From NCBI GenBank assembly GCA_034440235.1, contig JAWXBR010000051.1:1-20845 (forward strand): DNA of 20,845 nt. Reading direction: 5' to 3'. Under the pieces are notes generated by a model, which was not told where the DNA came from, made no database searches, and saw nothing but the letters and a program-made list of their open reading frames with translations. The stretch is from JAWXBR01 sp034440235 (GTDB taxonomy: Bacteria; Bacteroidota; Ignavibacteria; Kapaibacteriales; Kapaibacteriaceae). Both the position numbers and the translations under genes were made by a program. Below, in pieces: positions 13,692 to 20,694 of this stretch. How positions within the stretch are numbered: the first letter of the stretch is position 1; every line of letters begins with the position of its first letter.

Positions 13692-14272
13692 AAATATCAT
13701 ACTCAAAAGTTGGTGAACCCCTCACTAGCACTGTGAACGAAGTTCGTGCCAAAACGTCAATCACCAATGCCTCATCGTTCCGCAAAGTCGCCATGGTGGT
13801 CCTTGGTAGTTTAGATGGATGGGAAAGTGCAAGGGCGCAAAATCGAAGCATTCGCATAATTATTAGTTTTATCGGTGCTCAATTGGTGAAGGGCATCATT
13901 GATTCAGAGCATAATAATTTTCAAAAAATTGAAGCTCGAAACGAAATTGTTAATAAGATTAAGTCTTTCGAACATCTGACTGATGGGTGGGATGGTTATC
14001 GCGGTACAAGGCCTGGTCCACAGGCTGTAGTCTTAGCATTGGAAATAGTGTCCGGCTTAAGTTCCGAGATTACACTGCAGGCGTTTCCAATTCCCTTTGG
14101 AGGGATTCAGTTGGAATTTGATTTTACTAAAGACACATATATAGAAATTGAAATAGTAGGATCTACGGCGTCAATTTATAGAATCACTGGCAAAGAAGGA
14201 TTTACTTGTGAAAATCTGAAATTTGCAGATACAGTAATCGAATACATTAAATCATTCGCCTCAGAATCTTGA
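13688..14272 (+). CDS. Hypothetical protein with DGWDGY motif, second gene of cassette
   Basis: This is a 194-residue protein. The GTG start overlaps the previous stop (GTGA), so translation is coupled. Residues 93-123 contain 'FEHLTDGWDGYRGTRPGPQAV', and 136-156 contain 'PFGGIQLEF' and 'YIEIEI'. I recall this pattern (WDGYG...PxP..A, then P..GGIQLEW and LEIEI) from a recurring group of sporadic bacterial hypothetical proteins, often in small operons with other unknowns; no function is known to me. No signal peptide or membrane helix is seen, apart from a hydrophobic stretch at 56-68 (RIIISFIGAQLV). It sits between two unknown genes without gaps, which suggests the three products act together. 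Confidence 0.75.
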   Translation: MKISYSKVGEPLTSTVNEVRAKTSITNASSFRKVAMVVLGSLDGWESARAQNRSIRIIISFIGAQLVKGIIDSEHNNFQKIEARNEIVNKIKSFEHLTDGWDGYRGTRPGPQAVVLALEIVSGLSSEITLQAFPIPFGGIQLEFDFTKDTYIEIEIVGSTASIYRITGKEGFTCENLKFADTVIEYIKSFASES

Positions 14273-14275
14273 GTG

Positions 14276-14671
14276 ATGAATCCGCAAATCGTTGAAAAAG
14301 ACGAATGGTTATATCGGCGTTGTCCACCAGATCCTATGTACTGGAAACGAACGGACAACACGACTTCTTCAATACTCTTTAAGACTGATGCGCTCAATCC
14401 GGAACTTTCTGTAGATCGTGATGGATCGAGAATGGAAGACGACATCGTAAAGCATATCTTAACCGATCACGAGATGTATGGGGTTGCCAAAGCCCAATGT
14501 CACATCTGCATAACTTGTGGCGCATCATTTTTCCCATCACCCCTAGCAGAGAACCAGTTCCATGCGGGAATTTATGGAAGTCCTCAAAAAGAGAAAGTCA
14601 ATCGGGGTCTCGCTAAGAAAATGGAAAAAGAATTCATTGTTGTGCAAGCACCAATCCTTACTGTGGATTGA
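14276..14671 (+). CDS. Hypothetical protein with LYRRxPP / LSVDRD / NxFHAG layout, third gene of cassette
   Basis: This is a 131-residue protein. ATG 14276 directly follows an in-frame GTG at 14273, which abuts the previous stop. The order of short motifs is WLYRRCPP (11-18), 'SSILFKTDALNPELSVDRDG' (31-50), then CHICITC (Cys75, Cys78, Cys81) and 'LAENQFHAGIYG' (90-101). I recall the combination from a recurrent family of short hypothetical proteins that accompanies DGWDGY-type proteins; no function is known. The closely spaced cysteines could bind a metal, but the spacing is not a known zinc-finger type. It ends 15 bases before the convergent yraN stop. Confidence 0.75.
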   Translation: MNPQIVEKDEWLYRRCPPDPMYWKRTDNTTSSILFKTDALNPELSVDRDGSRMEDDIVKHILTDHEMYGVAKAQCHICITCGASFFPSPLAENQFHAGIYGSPQKEKVNRGLAKKMEKEFIVVQAPILTVD

Positions 14672-14686
14672 CTCGGAATTAGTACT

Positions 14687-15043
14687 CTAGATAGCGTTTC
14701 GGTAATGCCTTAACACCACTTCTCCACCCACAAGGTCGACGGCGATGACATCGAAGCGGCACGGGTGTTTGTGAAGATTTCCAACCGTTAGGTACATCGT
14801 GGCAGTGCGCCTGAGTTTGCCGACCTTGGCCGGACCAATCGAGGCTTCGGGAGTGCCGTAGGCTGTGCTTGTACGATGGCGCACCTCGACAAAGACAATG
14901 GTGTCGGCGTCGGTTGCTATGATGTCTATCTCGCCGAGTTTTTTCCAGCGCCAGTTGCGTTCTACGATTTGCCAGTCGTTGTTGATAAGATATTCAGCCG
15001 CGATTTCTTCAGCCCAGCCGCCGATGTCGGTGGTTGTTCTCAC
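14687..15043 (-). CDS. yraN: YraN/UPF0102 nuclease-like protein
   Basis: This is a 118-residue protein from GTG 15043; the frame can be extended to GTG 15112, but that would overlap the divergent ruvA start. Family marks are present: the N-terminal 'GGWAEEIAAEYLINNDWQIVERNWRW' and the nuclease-fold core GEIDIIATDADTIVFVEVRHR, matching GExD...FVEVKxR of the Holliday-junction-resolvase-like restriction-endonuclease fold, then KLRRTATMYL. The acidic (Glu, Asp, Glu) and basic residues of the active-site pattern are kept. The protein's role is not settled in the literature; it is often placed near DNA-processing or ribosomal genes, and here it faces ruvA, a Holliday-junction gene, across a 46-base divergent gap. 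It converges with the hypothetical cassette. Confidence 0.92.
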   Translation of the reverse strand: MRTTTDIGGWAEEIAAEYLINNDWQIVERNWRWKKLGEIDIIATDADTIVFVEVRHRTSTAYGTPEASIGPAKVGKLRRTATMYLTVGNLHKHPCRFDVIAVDLVGGEVVLRHYRNAI

Positions 15044-15089
15044 AATACACTGCGTTTTAAGTGTGCAGATGTCCTCATATTTGCGCCTT

Positions 15090-15701
15090 ATGATTGCACA
15101 ACTAACCGGCACTGTGGTCTCCGTTCATGGCATGGACGTCGTGCTGGACGTTGCGGGGGTGGGTTATCTCGTGAGCGTTCCGCTGTCTTCGATGTCTCAC
15201 GTGTCGACAGCAGGCGAACGTGTGACATTGCTTACGATCATGCTGGTGCGCGAGGACGCCATGCAACTGGTGGGCTTCGCAACACATGCTGAGCGCGAAG
15301 CATTTCGGCTGTTGACGTCGATTCAGGGCATTGGCGGACGTATAGCGCTTGGAATAATATCGGCTTCGACGCTCGATGATTTGCGCAGCGCAATCCTCAG
15401 AGGAAATCTTCCTGCATTACAACGCCTGCCAGGTGTTGGCAAGAAAACTGCAGAGCGTATTGTTATCGAGCTGCGCGACAAGATTCTAACCGTGTTACCC
15501 GATGGCACCGCCGAGAGCCCCTTGGGCAGCCCCTTACACCAATTGTCACAGATGGCCGACGATGCAGTCTCTGCGCTTCAGGCATTGGGCTACACACGTG
15601 CGGCCGCGGAAAAATCGGTGAAGGCTGTGCTTGCAACAGAACCATCGCTGTCGAGCGAAGACCTTATTCGAAAAGCATTGCAGTTGTCGTCAAGAGGTTG
15701 A
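15090..15701 (+). CDS. ruvA: Holliday junction branch migration protein RuvA
   Basis: This is a 203-residue protein, normal length. ATG 15090 begins the standard MIAQLTGTV; the longer frame to 14865 runs over yraN and is rejected. Domain I (1-63) is the OB-fold with GVGYLVSVP. Domain II has two helix-hairpin-helix motifs: LLTSIQGIGGRIALGI (74-89) and LQRLPGVGKKTAERIVIEL (110-128). A flexible linker (about 135-150) leads to domain III (151-203, MADDAVSALQALGYTRAAAEKSV), which binds RuvB. RuvA tetramers hold the Holliday junction while RuvB drives migration; ruvB and ruvC are not in the window. Two copies of AAGGGGCT (minus strand) fall in the linker, encoding SPLGSPL. Confidence 0.98.
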   Translation: MIAQLTGTVVSVHGMDVVLDVAGVGYLVSVPLSSMSHVSTAGERVTLLTIMLVREDAMQLVGFATHAEREAFRLLTSIQGIGGRIALGIISASTLDDLRSAILRGNLPALQRLPGVGKKTAERIVIELRDKILTVLPDGTAESPLGSPLHQLSQMADDAVSALQALGYTRAAAEKSVKAVLATEPSLSSEDLIRKALQLSSRG

Positions 15702-15752
15702 TTCGACGCGTCAAAACGCACGGACATTCGAGTATCTAGAATTACGGACATC

Positions 15753-16559
15753 ATGGCCAACCTGTTAATAATTCCTTCGGTCGACCTTACACAAGGGCAG
15801 TGTGTACGGCGCGTAATGGGCGTTCCGGGCACCGAAGAGCTGTATACCGACATGTCGGAGCATCCGGTTGAACTTGCGCAGTTGTGGCGCAGAGAAAACG
15901 CTAAGACCATTCACGTCACCGACCTCGATTCGTGGGCGGGCAAGGATTCTACGAAGACACTCGACACCGTTATCGCAATGCAAAAAGCGGTGGACATTCC
16001 AATCGAGCTTGTTACGCTGCAGCGATCTGCGGAGGTGTATCACAGGTTGCTGACCGAAGGTGTGTATCGTATAGCACTGAATGTGCTTGCGCTAACCGAC
16101 CCCGATGATGTAGAAGATTTGCTCGATGAATTCTCGCCAAGTCGCGTTGTGTTTGCTGCACGAGCGTTAGAGGGTGACATCGACTTGGGTCCGGGTGTTG
16201 GCATGGTTAATGACGAAGAGTTTATTAACCATGTTTACGATCTCGGCGGAAAGCGTCTTATCTACACAGAGCAGCGATGGGAAGGGGCTTTAACGGGGCA
16301 AGACCTCGAGACCATTAATCGTATAGCTGCACTCACAACAATGCGCATTACAACGGCCGGCGGAATTGCATCGCCCGAACATTTGTGGGAACTGCAACGA
16401 CTTGCACCTCCAACACTCGACAGTGTTGTTATAGGAAGAGCATTATACGAAAACCGCTTTCCGTGTCAGGCAATCTGGCGTGTTGCAGAGGCAACACTCG
16501 AACCGCCGTTACATGCAAGCGCAATGCACGAACAGCAGTCGTCGATCTCGAAGCTTTAA
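15753..16559 (+). CDS. HisA/HisF-like (beta/alpha)8 protein with altered active site
   Basis: This is a 268-residue protein. ATG 15753 follows ruvA by 51 bases. The start LLIIPSVDLTQGQCVRRVMG mirrors HisA (IPAIDLxxGxCVRLxxG), with the catalytic Asp kept as Asp11, and 'AKTIHVTDLDSWAG' (50-63) matches AxxLHVVDLDGA. The C-terminal phosphate-site strands are kept: 'TTAGGIASPEHL' (200-211) and VIGRALYEN (226-234). But the PvQlGGGIR signature is replaced by IELVTLQRS (84-92), the second catalytic Asp in SLD is absent (VVFAAR, 132-137), and TD-rDGT becomes YTEQRWEGA (171-179). No other his gene is near. It is therefore either a highly divergent HisA or a relative recruited to another isomerase or phosphosugar role. 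Confidence 0.75.
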   Translation: MANLLIIPSVDLTQGQCVRRVMGVPGTEELYTDMSEHPVELAQLWRRENAKTIHVTDLDSWAGKDSTKTLDTVIAMQKAVDIPIELVTLQRSAEVYHRLLTEGVYRIALNVLALTDPDDVEDLLDEFSPSRVVFAARALEGDIDLGPGVGMVNDEEFINHVYDLGGKRLIYTEQRWEGALTGQDLETINRIAALTTMRITTAGGIASPEHLWELQRLAPPTLDSVVIGRALYENRFPCQAIWRVAEATLEPPLHASAMHEQQSSISKL

Positions 16560-16598
16560 GAATTTTCGTTCCTTGTTCAGCGATGGCTAAAACGCGCT

Positions 16599-17147
16599 TT
16601 AATCGCGAGGTAATGCGTACGCAATGCCAACCATCATCCCGTAGGTGAGTATTTCGTTGTTGGCGGCAGGTGACCACGATAACCGTCCGCGAAAGTCGAT
16701 ATCGAGATTGTCTTCGAGTGGTATGCGAAGGCCCAGAGATGATGCAAAGCATGGACGCACCTCTTCGATATGAGTAACGAAGGTCATTCCACCCTCTAGG
16801 TCGAGGTAGGGTGTAGTGCCGTGTTTGAGGAGTTTCAGACGGACGAGCGCCGTCATCTGCAGAATCGTCGTCTCGACCTCATCATTCGCTTTTGCGGAGA
16901 AGTGCATCCAATGTCCCGATGCGCCAAACATTAACGTTCGATTTGGCGCGAAGAGGTAGCCAAGGGCAAGGTGCGGACCCGGAGCGAGACGCAGGTCAGT
17001 AGATAATTTTCCATCAGGTACTGTCCAGCCCCCGTTAACCAGAAAAAACTGGTTTGGAATTCCGGCGGCCTCAGAGCGAACGGAAAGGGGACCAATGCCG
17101 ATTACAAGCACAATGAAAACAACGGCCAGCGTATGCCGACGAACCAT
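16599..17147 (-). CDS. Small outer-membrane beta-barrel-like protein
   Basis: This is a 182-residue protein from ATG 17147, chosen because it begins a signal peptide (MVRRHTLAVVFIVLVIG, cut near SVRSEA); the frame continues to 17297 through tandem repeats that are probably leader. The mature part alternates short amphipathic strands (FFLVNGGWTVPDGKLSTDLRLAP, LALGYLFAPNRTLMFGASGHW, TTPYLDLEGGMTFVTH, ASSLGLRIPLEDNLDIDFRGRLSWSP) and ends in 'MVGIAYAL', a pattern of outer-membrane 8-strand barrels (OmpW/OmpA-like, not specifically recognised). It is divergent from nuoG. A -7-like TACCTTTG (minus strand, 17252-17259) would start transcription inside the repeat array, supporting the shorter start. 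It converges with the HisA-like gene. Confidence 0.75.
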   Translation of the reverse strand: MVRRHTLAVVFIVLVIGIGPLSVRSEAAGIPNQFFLVNGGWTVPDGKLSTDLRLAPGPHLALGYLFAPNRTLMFGASGHWMHFSAKANDEVETTILQMTALVRLKLLKHGTTPYLDLEGGMTFVTHIEEVRPCFASSLGLRIPLEDNLDIDFRGRLSWSPAANNEILTYGMMVGIAYALPRD

Positions 17148-17161
17148 CGTTTGCACTACAG

Positions 17162-17252
17162 ATGCCACTAGATACCCGATGAATGCCACTAGATCCCCGA
17201 TGAATGCCACGATATCCCTTAATGATGCCACAATATCCTCTAATGATGCCAC
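17162..17252. repeat. Four 21-bp tandem repeats plus a partial unit between divergent genes
   Basis: Units start with ATGCCAC at 17162, 17183, 17204 and 17225, with a partial fifth unit at 17246. Pairs 1-2 and 3-4 are most alike (ATGCCACTAGAT..CCCGATGA and ATGCCAC.ATATCC.). On the minus strand they would read as VAS/VAF heptapeptides if translated from 17297. Confidence 0.93.
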
Positions 17253-17281
17253 AAAGGTAGACAACACAATTCGTATGTTTG
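17252..17281. promoter_or_regulatory. Divergent -7-like elements between barrel gene and nuoG
   Basis: TACCTTTG on the minus strand (17252-17259) and TATGTTTG on the plus strand (17274-17281) both match TAnnTTTG and are 14 bases apart. Neither has TTG at the expected 19-base distance, so these are weaker candidates than the promoter at 2643. The plus element would give nuoG a leader of about 40 bases. Confidence 0.35.
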
Positions 17282-17327
17282 CCCCAATGCGGAGCACGTC
17301 CGTAGCCTATTCATCGGAACCGAAAAA

Positions 17328-19115
17328 ATGCCCCAGATAACTCTGGACGGACGTACAATCGATGTTGCAGCGGGTAAGACTATTATCGAAGCTGCGCTCG
17401 AATACGGCCTAACCATCCCTCATTTTTGTTGGCACCCTGCACTCAGCGTGGCCGGCAACTGTCGAATGTGTCTTGTGCGCGTTGGTTCGCAGAAGAAGGA
17501 CGCCACAGGTGCTTTAGTGTACGGCGCCGACGGTGCGCTCGACGTGAACTGGATTCCGAAAATGCAGATTGCGTGTGCCACACCAATTGCAGACGGAATG
17601 GTTGTCGACACAAAAAGCGACATGACCATAGACTCGCAGAACAACGTCATGGAGTTCCTGCTTGTTAACCATCCGCTCGATTGTCCGATCTGCGATGAAG
17701 CAGGCGAGTGCAAACTGCAGGAATACGCATTCAAGAATTCGCGCGGCGTAAGTCGCTTCGAAGAAGAAAAAGTCCATAAGCCCAAACGCGTCGAGTTCTC
17801 AGAGAACATCATGTTCGACGGCGAACGTTGCATCATGTGCTCACGCTGCATTCGTTTCGGCGAAGAAGTAGCAAAGCAACCAACACTCACGTTTGTGCAA
17901 CGTGGCGATCATGTCACTATCGAAACATTCCCGGGTACGCGGTTCGACAATCCGTACTCGATGAACGTTATCGATATATGTCCGGTCGGCGCCCTCACAA
18001 GCATCGACTTCCGCTTCAAAGCCCGCGTGTGGGAAATGTCCTTCAGCGACTCTGTATGTCCGGGCTGCGCTCGCGGCTGCAACGTCAGCGTCGGCGTAAT
18101 GAACAACGTCGTTCTTCGCGTCGACCCACGCACGAACATGCACGTGAACACGTACTGGATGTGCGATTACGGACGTCTCACGACGCCCGACCTCGTAAAC
18201 GACAACCGCACATCGGGTCCGCTCATCAAGCGCCACGGCGCGCACGAAACCGCAACATGGGACGAAGCAATTACCGCTACTGCCGATGTGTTAAGGGGCT
18301 TGCAAGGGTCTGAAATTGCTGTCATCGGTTCGGCATACTCGAGCAACGAAGACAACTACTTGCTCGCACGTCTTGCAAAACAGCTAGGCGCAGGCACTGT
18401 AGACTACATCAAACACATCGACCCAACGTTTGGCGACGACTTCTTGCGTGTAAGCGAAGTAACGCCAAATGCAATTGGTGCGCATAGTGTTGGCATAAAG
18501 CCATCCGATGACAATCATGTTGTCGCAACACTTCATGCACGCATTGCTCGCGGCGACATCAAGGCAGTCATTCTTTTAGAAGACAGTCTCGACACGGTGT
18601 CGGCAGAACTTGCTGCTGCCGTTGAAACTCTTCAGAACCTCATCGTACTTGCGTCACACTGGAACCACTGTGTGACGCATGCAAGCATCGTGCTTCCGAT
18701 TGCAACGTTTGCAGAAAACGATGGTACGTTCACAAACATTACACATCGTGTGCAGTATTTCGAGCCCGCTGTTGTTACGACAGAGAACGAACGCAACATG
18801 GGCATGAAGCTTTCGCGGTGGGATAAGTTTGGTCAGGTAAACGACCGGTGGATGCATGGCGAACGTCGCGACTGTCGCGCAGCATGGCACATCATTCAAG
18901 CTGTTGCCAACATGCTTGGTGCTGGTTGGGCATACACAACATCTGAAAAAGTTTTTAACGACATCGTTGCACATGTCCCTGCATTCAAGGGCATGTCATA
19001 CGACCGCATTGTTAGCGAGCAGGGTCTTGTACTTGGCAAGGGCGATCAGAACAGTCCGAGAGAAGTTGTTTACGAATCACACGTGATGAAGCCGCAGCTG
19101 AACATATGGATTTAA
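17328..19115 (+). CDS. nuoG: NADH-quinone oxidoreductase subunit G-like iron-sulfur protein
   Basis: This is a 595-residue protein from ATG 17328, part of the peripheral arm of complex I, which passes electrons from NADH toward quinone. The N-terminal 2Fe-2S ferredoxin domain has Cys34, Cys45, Cys48 and Cys83. Next come the His-Cys3 cluster (His115, Cys119, Cys122, Cys128), a 4Fe-4S site (Cys168, Cys171, Cys174, Cys218) and a further 4Fe-4S site (CPGCARGC, Cys244, Cys247, Cys251, Cys279) corresponding to N7. A shortened, degenerate molybdopterin-oxidoreductase domain follows. E. coli NuoG (about 908) and Thermus Nqo3 (about 783) are longer, so the C-terminal domain is reduced. It overlaps nuoH by 10 bases. 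nuoE and nuoF are not adjacent. Confidence 0.93.
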   Translation: MPQITLDGRTIDVAAGKTIIEAALEYGLTIPHFCWHPALSVAGNCRMCLVRVGSQKKDATGALVYGADGALDVNWIPKMQIACATPIADGMVVDTKSDMTIDSQNNVMEFLLVNHPLDCPICDEAGECKLQEYAFKNSRGVSRFEEEKVHKPKRVEFSENIMFDGERCIMCSRCIRFGEEVAKQPTLTFVQRGDHVTIETFPGTRFDNPYSMNVIDICPVGALTSIDFRFKARVWEMSFSDSVCPGCARGCNVSVGVMNNVVLRVDPRTNMHVNTYWMCDYGRLTTPDLVNDNRTSGPLIKRHGAHETATWDEAITATADVLRGLQGSEIAVIGSAYSSNEDNYLLARLAKQLGAGTVDYIKHIDPTFGDDFLRVSEVTPNAIGAHSVGIKPSDDNHVVATLHARIARGDIKAVILLEDSLDTVSAELAAAVETLQNLIVLASHWNHCVTHASIVLPIATFAENDGTFTNITHRVQYFEPAVVTTENERNMGMKLSRWDKFGQVNDRWMHGERRDCRAAWHIIQAVANMLGAGWAYTTSEKVFNDIVAHVPAFKGMSYDRIVSEQGLVLGKGDQNSPREVVYESHVMKPQLNIWI

Positions 19116-20155
19116 CGCAGTTCTTAATTATTCTCGCACAAGCTGGCATGTTGGTAAACGCCATGCTGATTGCAGCCGCGTACATGGTATTGGCAGAGCG
19201 CAAGATTGCAGCGTGGATTCAAAACCGCGTTGGCCCTAACCGTGTTGGATGGTGGGGGATGTTGCAGTCCTTCGCCGACGTATTCAAACTCTACCTCAAA
19301 GAAGACATCGTGCCTGCGGCCGCCGACTACAAGTTCCACGCCCTTGCACCTGTCATCTCCATCGGCGTTGCCATCACCGTCTACGCAGTCATCCCCTGGA
19401 GCGGTCCGTTCGTCACCATCGACGGCATCTCCTACGGCCTGGCCATGGCGCCGAACATGAACATCGGCATCCTCACTGTTCTTGCTATGACGTCGGTTGG
19501 TGTATACGGCATTGCGCTTGCAGGTTGGTCTTCGAACAACAAATATTCGCTCATGGGCGGCTTGCGCGCGAGCTCGCAGATGATTAGCTACGAACTCTCC
19601 ATGGGTCTGGCAGTCATCGCAGTTGTTATGATGTCCGGATCGCTAAACTTACTTACGATCATCCAAACGCAAACGCAGAACGGCTGGAACATCTTCTACC
19701 AGCCCCTTGCCTTCCTCATCTTCTTCATCACTGCACTTGCCGAAACAAACCGCGCGCCGTTCGACCTTCCAGAAGCAGAACCCGAACTCGTTGGTGGATA
19801 CCACACCGAGTATTCGGGCATGAAGTTCGGTTTGCTCTACCTTGCCGAATACGCAAACATTCTCGCCTCGAGTGCCATCATGGCAACGCTCTTTCTTGGC
19901 GGATGGGATCTCATCCCGTTCCTCGACGACAGTGCAATTCTTGGTCTCGCGCCCGACTCTCTCATCATGGTGCTCTTGCAACACGGTGCGTTTGTTACGA
20001 AGTCGTGTATGCTTGTGTTTGTCTTCATGTGGATTCGTTGGTCGCTACCACGTTTCCGCTACGACCAACTCATGAATCTCGGATGGAAGGTTCTTCTTCC
20101 GCTCGCACTGGCAAACATTGCCATCACGGGCATTGTGCTTCTACTACTGAATTAA
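19106..20155 (+). CDS. nuoH: NADH-quinone oxidoreductase subunit H
   Basis: This is a 349-residue inner-membrane protein, close to the usual 320-350 length. ATG 19106 lies within the end of nuoG (10-base overlap, translational coupling). NuoH forms the quinone-binding chamber at the junction of the membrane and peripheral arms. Signature segments are present: YMVLAERKIAAWIQNRVGPNRVG near the start, 'ALAETNRAPFDLPEAEPELVGGYHTEYSGMKFGLLYLAEY' (conserved acidic quinone-channel loop), and WIRWSLPRFRYDQLMNLGWKVLLPL near the end. Eight membrane segments are expected. The start was chosen from the overlap and the immediate membrane helix (LTQFLIILAQAGMLVNAMLI). Confidence 0.97.
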   Translation: MDLTQFLIILAQAGMLVNAMLIAAAYMVLAERKIAAWIQNRVGPNRVGWWGMLQSFADVFKLYLKEDIVPAAADYKFHALAPVISIGVAITVYAVIPWSGPFVTIDGISYGLAMAPNMNIGILTVLAMTSVGVYGIALAGWSSNNKYSLMGGLRASSQMISYELSMGLAVIAVVMMSGSLNLLTIIQTQTQNGWNIFYQPLAFLIFFITALAETNRAPFDLPEAEPELVGGYHTEYSGMKFGLLYLAEYANILASSAIMATLFLGGWDLIPFLDDSAILGLAPDSLIMVLLQHGAFVTKSCMLVFVFMWIRWSLPRFRYDQLMNLGWKVLLPLALANIAITGIVLLLLN

Positions 20156-20193
20156 AAAAAGGTTAGTAACGCTACCGTTACCAAACAACGATT

Positions 20194-20694
20194 ATGGCAA
20201 ACATCAAGACCGGTACCGAATCGCAACGTCTGAATTTCTGGGAGCGCATCTATCTGCCCGAAATAGCGAAGGGGCTGGCTCTCACGCTACGTCAGATGGT
20301 GAAGCCAACCTTCACACGTCAGTACCCCGAAGAACGCTGGGAGCCAACGGGCTCGTACAGAGGACGTCCAGTCCTCGTGCAAGAAGAATCGGGCGAACGC
20401 TGCGTTGCCTGCGGCTTATGCTCACGTGTGTGTCCGGCGCTTGCGATCGAAGTCCGTGCCGCAGAAACCACCGACGACAAAGAACGCTACCCCGAGCTCT
20501 TCGAAATAAACATGCTACGCTGCATCTTCTGCGGCTTCTGCGAAGAGGTATGTCCAGAAGAAGCCATCGTCATGAGCAAGGACTACGAACTCGTCTACGG
20601 CTCTCAAGAAGAAGGCATCCTCGGCAAGGACAAACTGCTGGTACCTGTGGCACAACTCCAGGACCGCTTGGAGTTTCTGAGGCAGTGGCGGTAG
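20194..20694 (+). CDS. nuoI: NADH-quinone oxidoreductase subunit I
   Basis: This is a 166-residue protein from ATG 20194, 38 bases after nuoH. NuoI carries the two 4Fe-4S clusters (N6a and N6b) next to the quinone site. Both ferredoxin motifs are complete: CVACGLCSRVC (Cys70, 73, 76, 80) and CIFCGFCEEVC (Cys110, 113, 116, 120), each followed by PxxAI. The N-terminal helix (IAKGLALTLRQMVKPTFTRQYPEE) and the 'RGRPVL' segment are typical of NuoI. It is the last complex I gene seen; nuoJ and the later membrane subunits do not follow within 150 bases, and a hairpin lies downstream. Confidence 0.97.
   Translation: MANIKTGTESQRLNFWERIYLPEIAKGLALTLRQMVKPTFTRQYPEERWEPTGSYRGRPVLVQEESGERCVACGLCSRVCPALAIEVRAAETTDDKERYPELFEINMLRCIFCGFCEEVCPEEAIVMSKDYELVYGSQEEGILGKDKLLVPVAQLQDRLEFLRQWR

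Larger units (their letters stand above)
4602..20276. repeat. Dispersed octamer AAGGGGCT, ten copies
   Basis: Plus-strand copies start at 4602, 9460, 10694, 16282, 18293 and 20269. Minus-strand copies occupy 7321-7328, 15516-15523, 15528-15535 and 19701-19708. Four of them extend to AAGGGGCTTG (7321 region, 9460, 10694, 18293). Random expectation at equal base use is about 0.6 copies for both strands. The copies fall in several different reading frames. None occurs in 1-4601 or in the AT-rich cassette 13077-14671. Confidence 0.7.

Noticed and set aside
14865..15089. 75-residue N-terminal extension of RuvA
   Set aside because: RuvA starts normally with MIAQLTG at 15090, and the extension is the antisense of yraN.
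17095..17340. Plus-strand frame of 81 residues with DAT/NAT repeats
   Set aside because: It is a translation of the 21-bp repeat array and runs into nuoG in another frame; no start signal or family.
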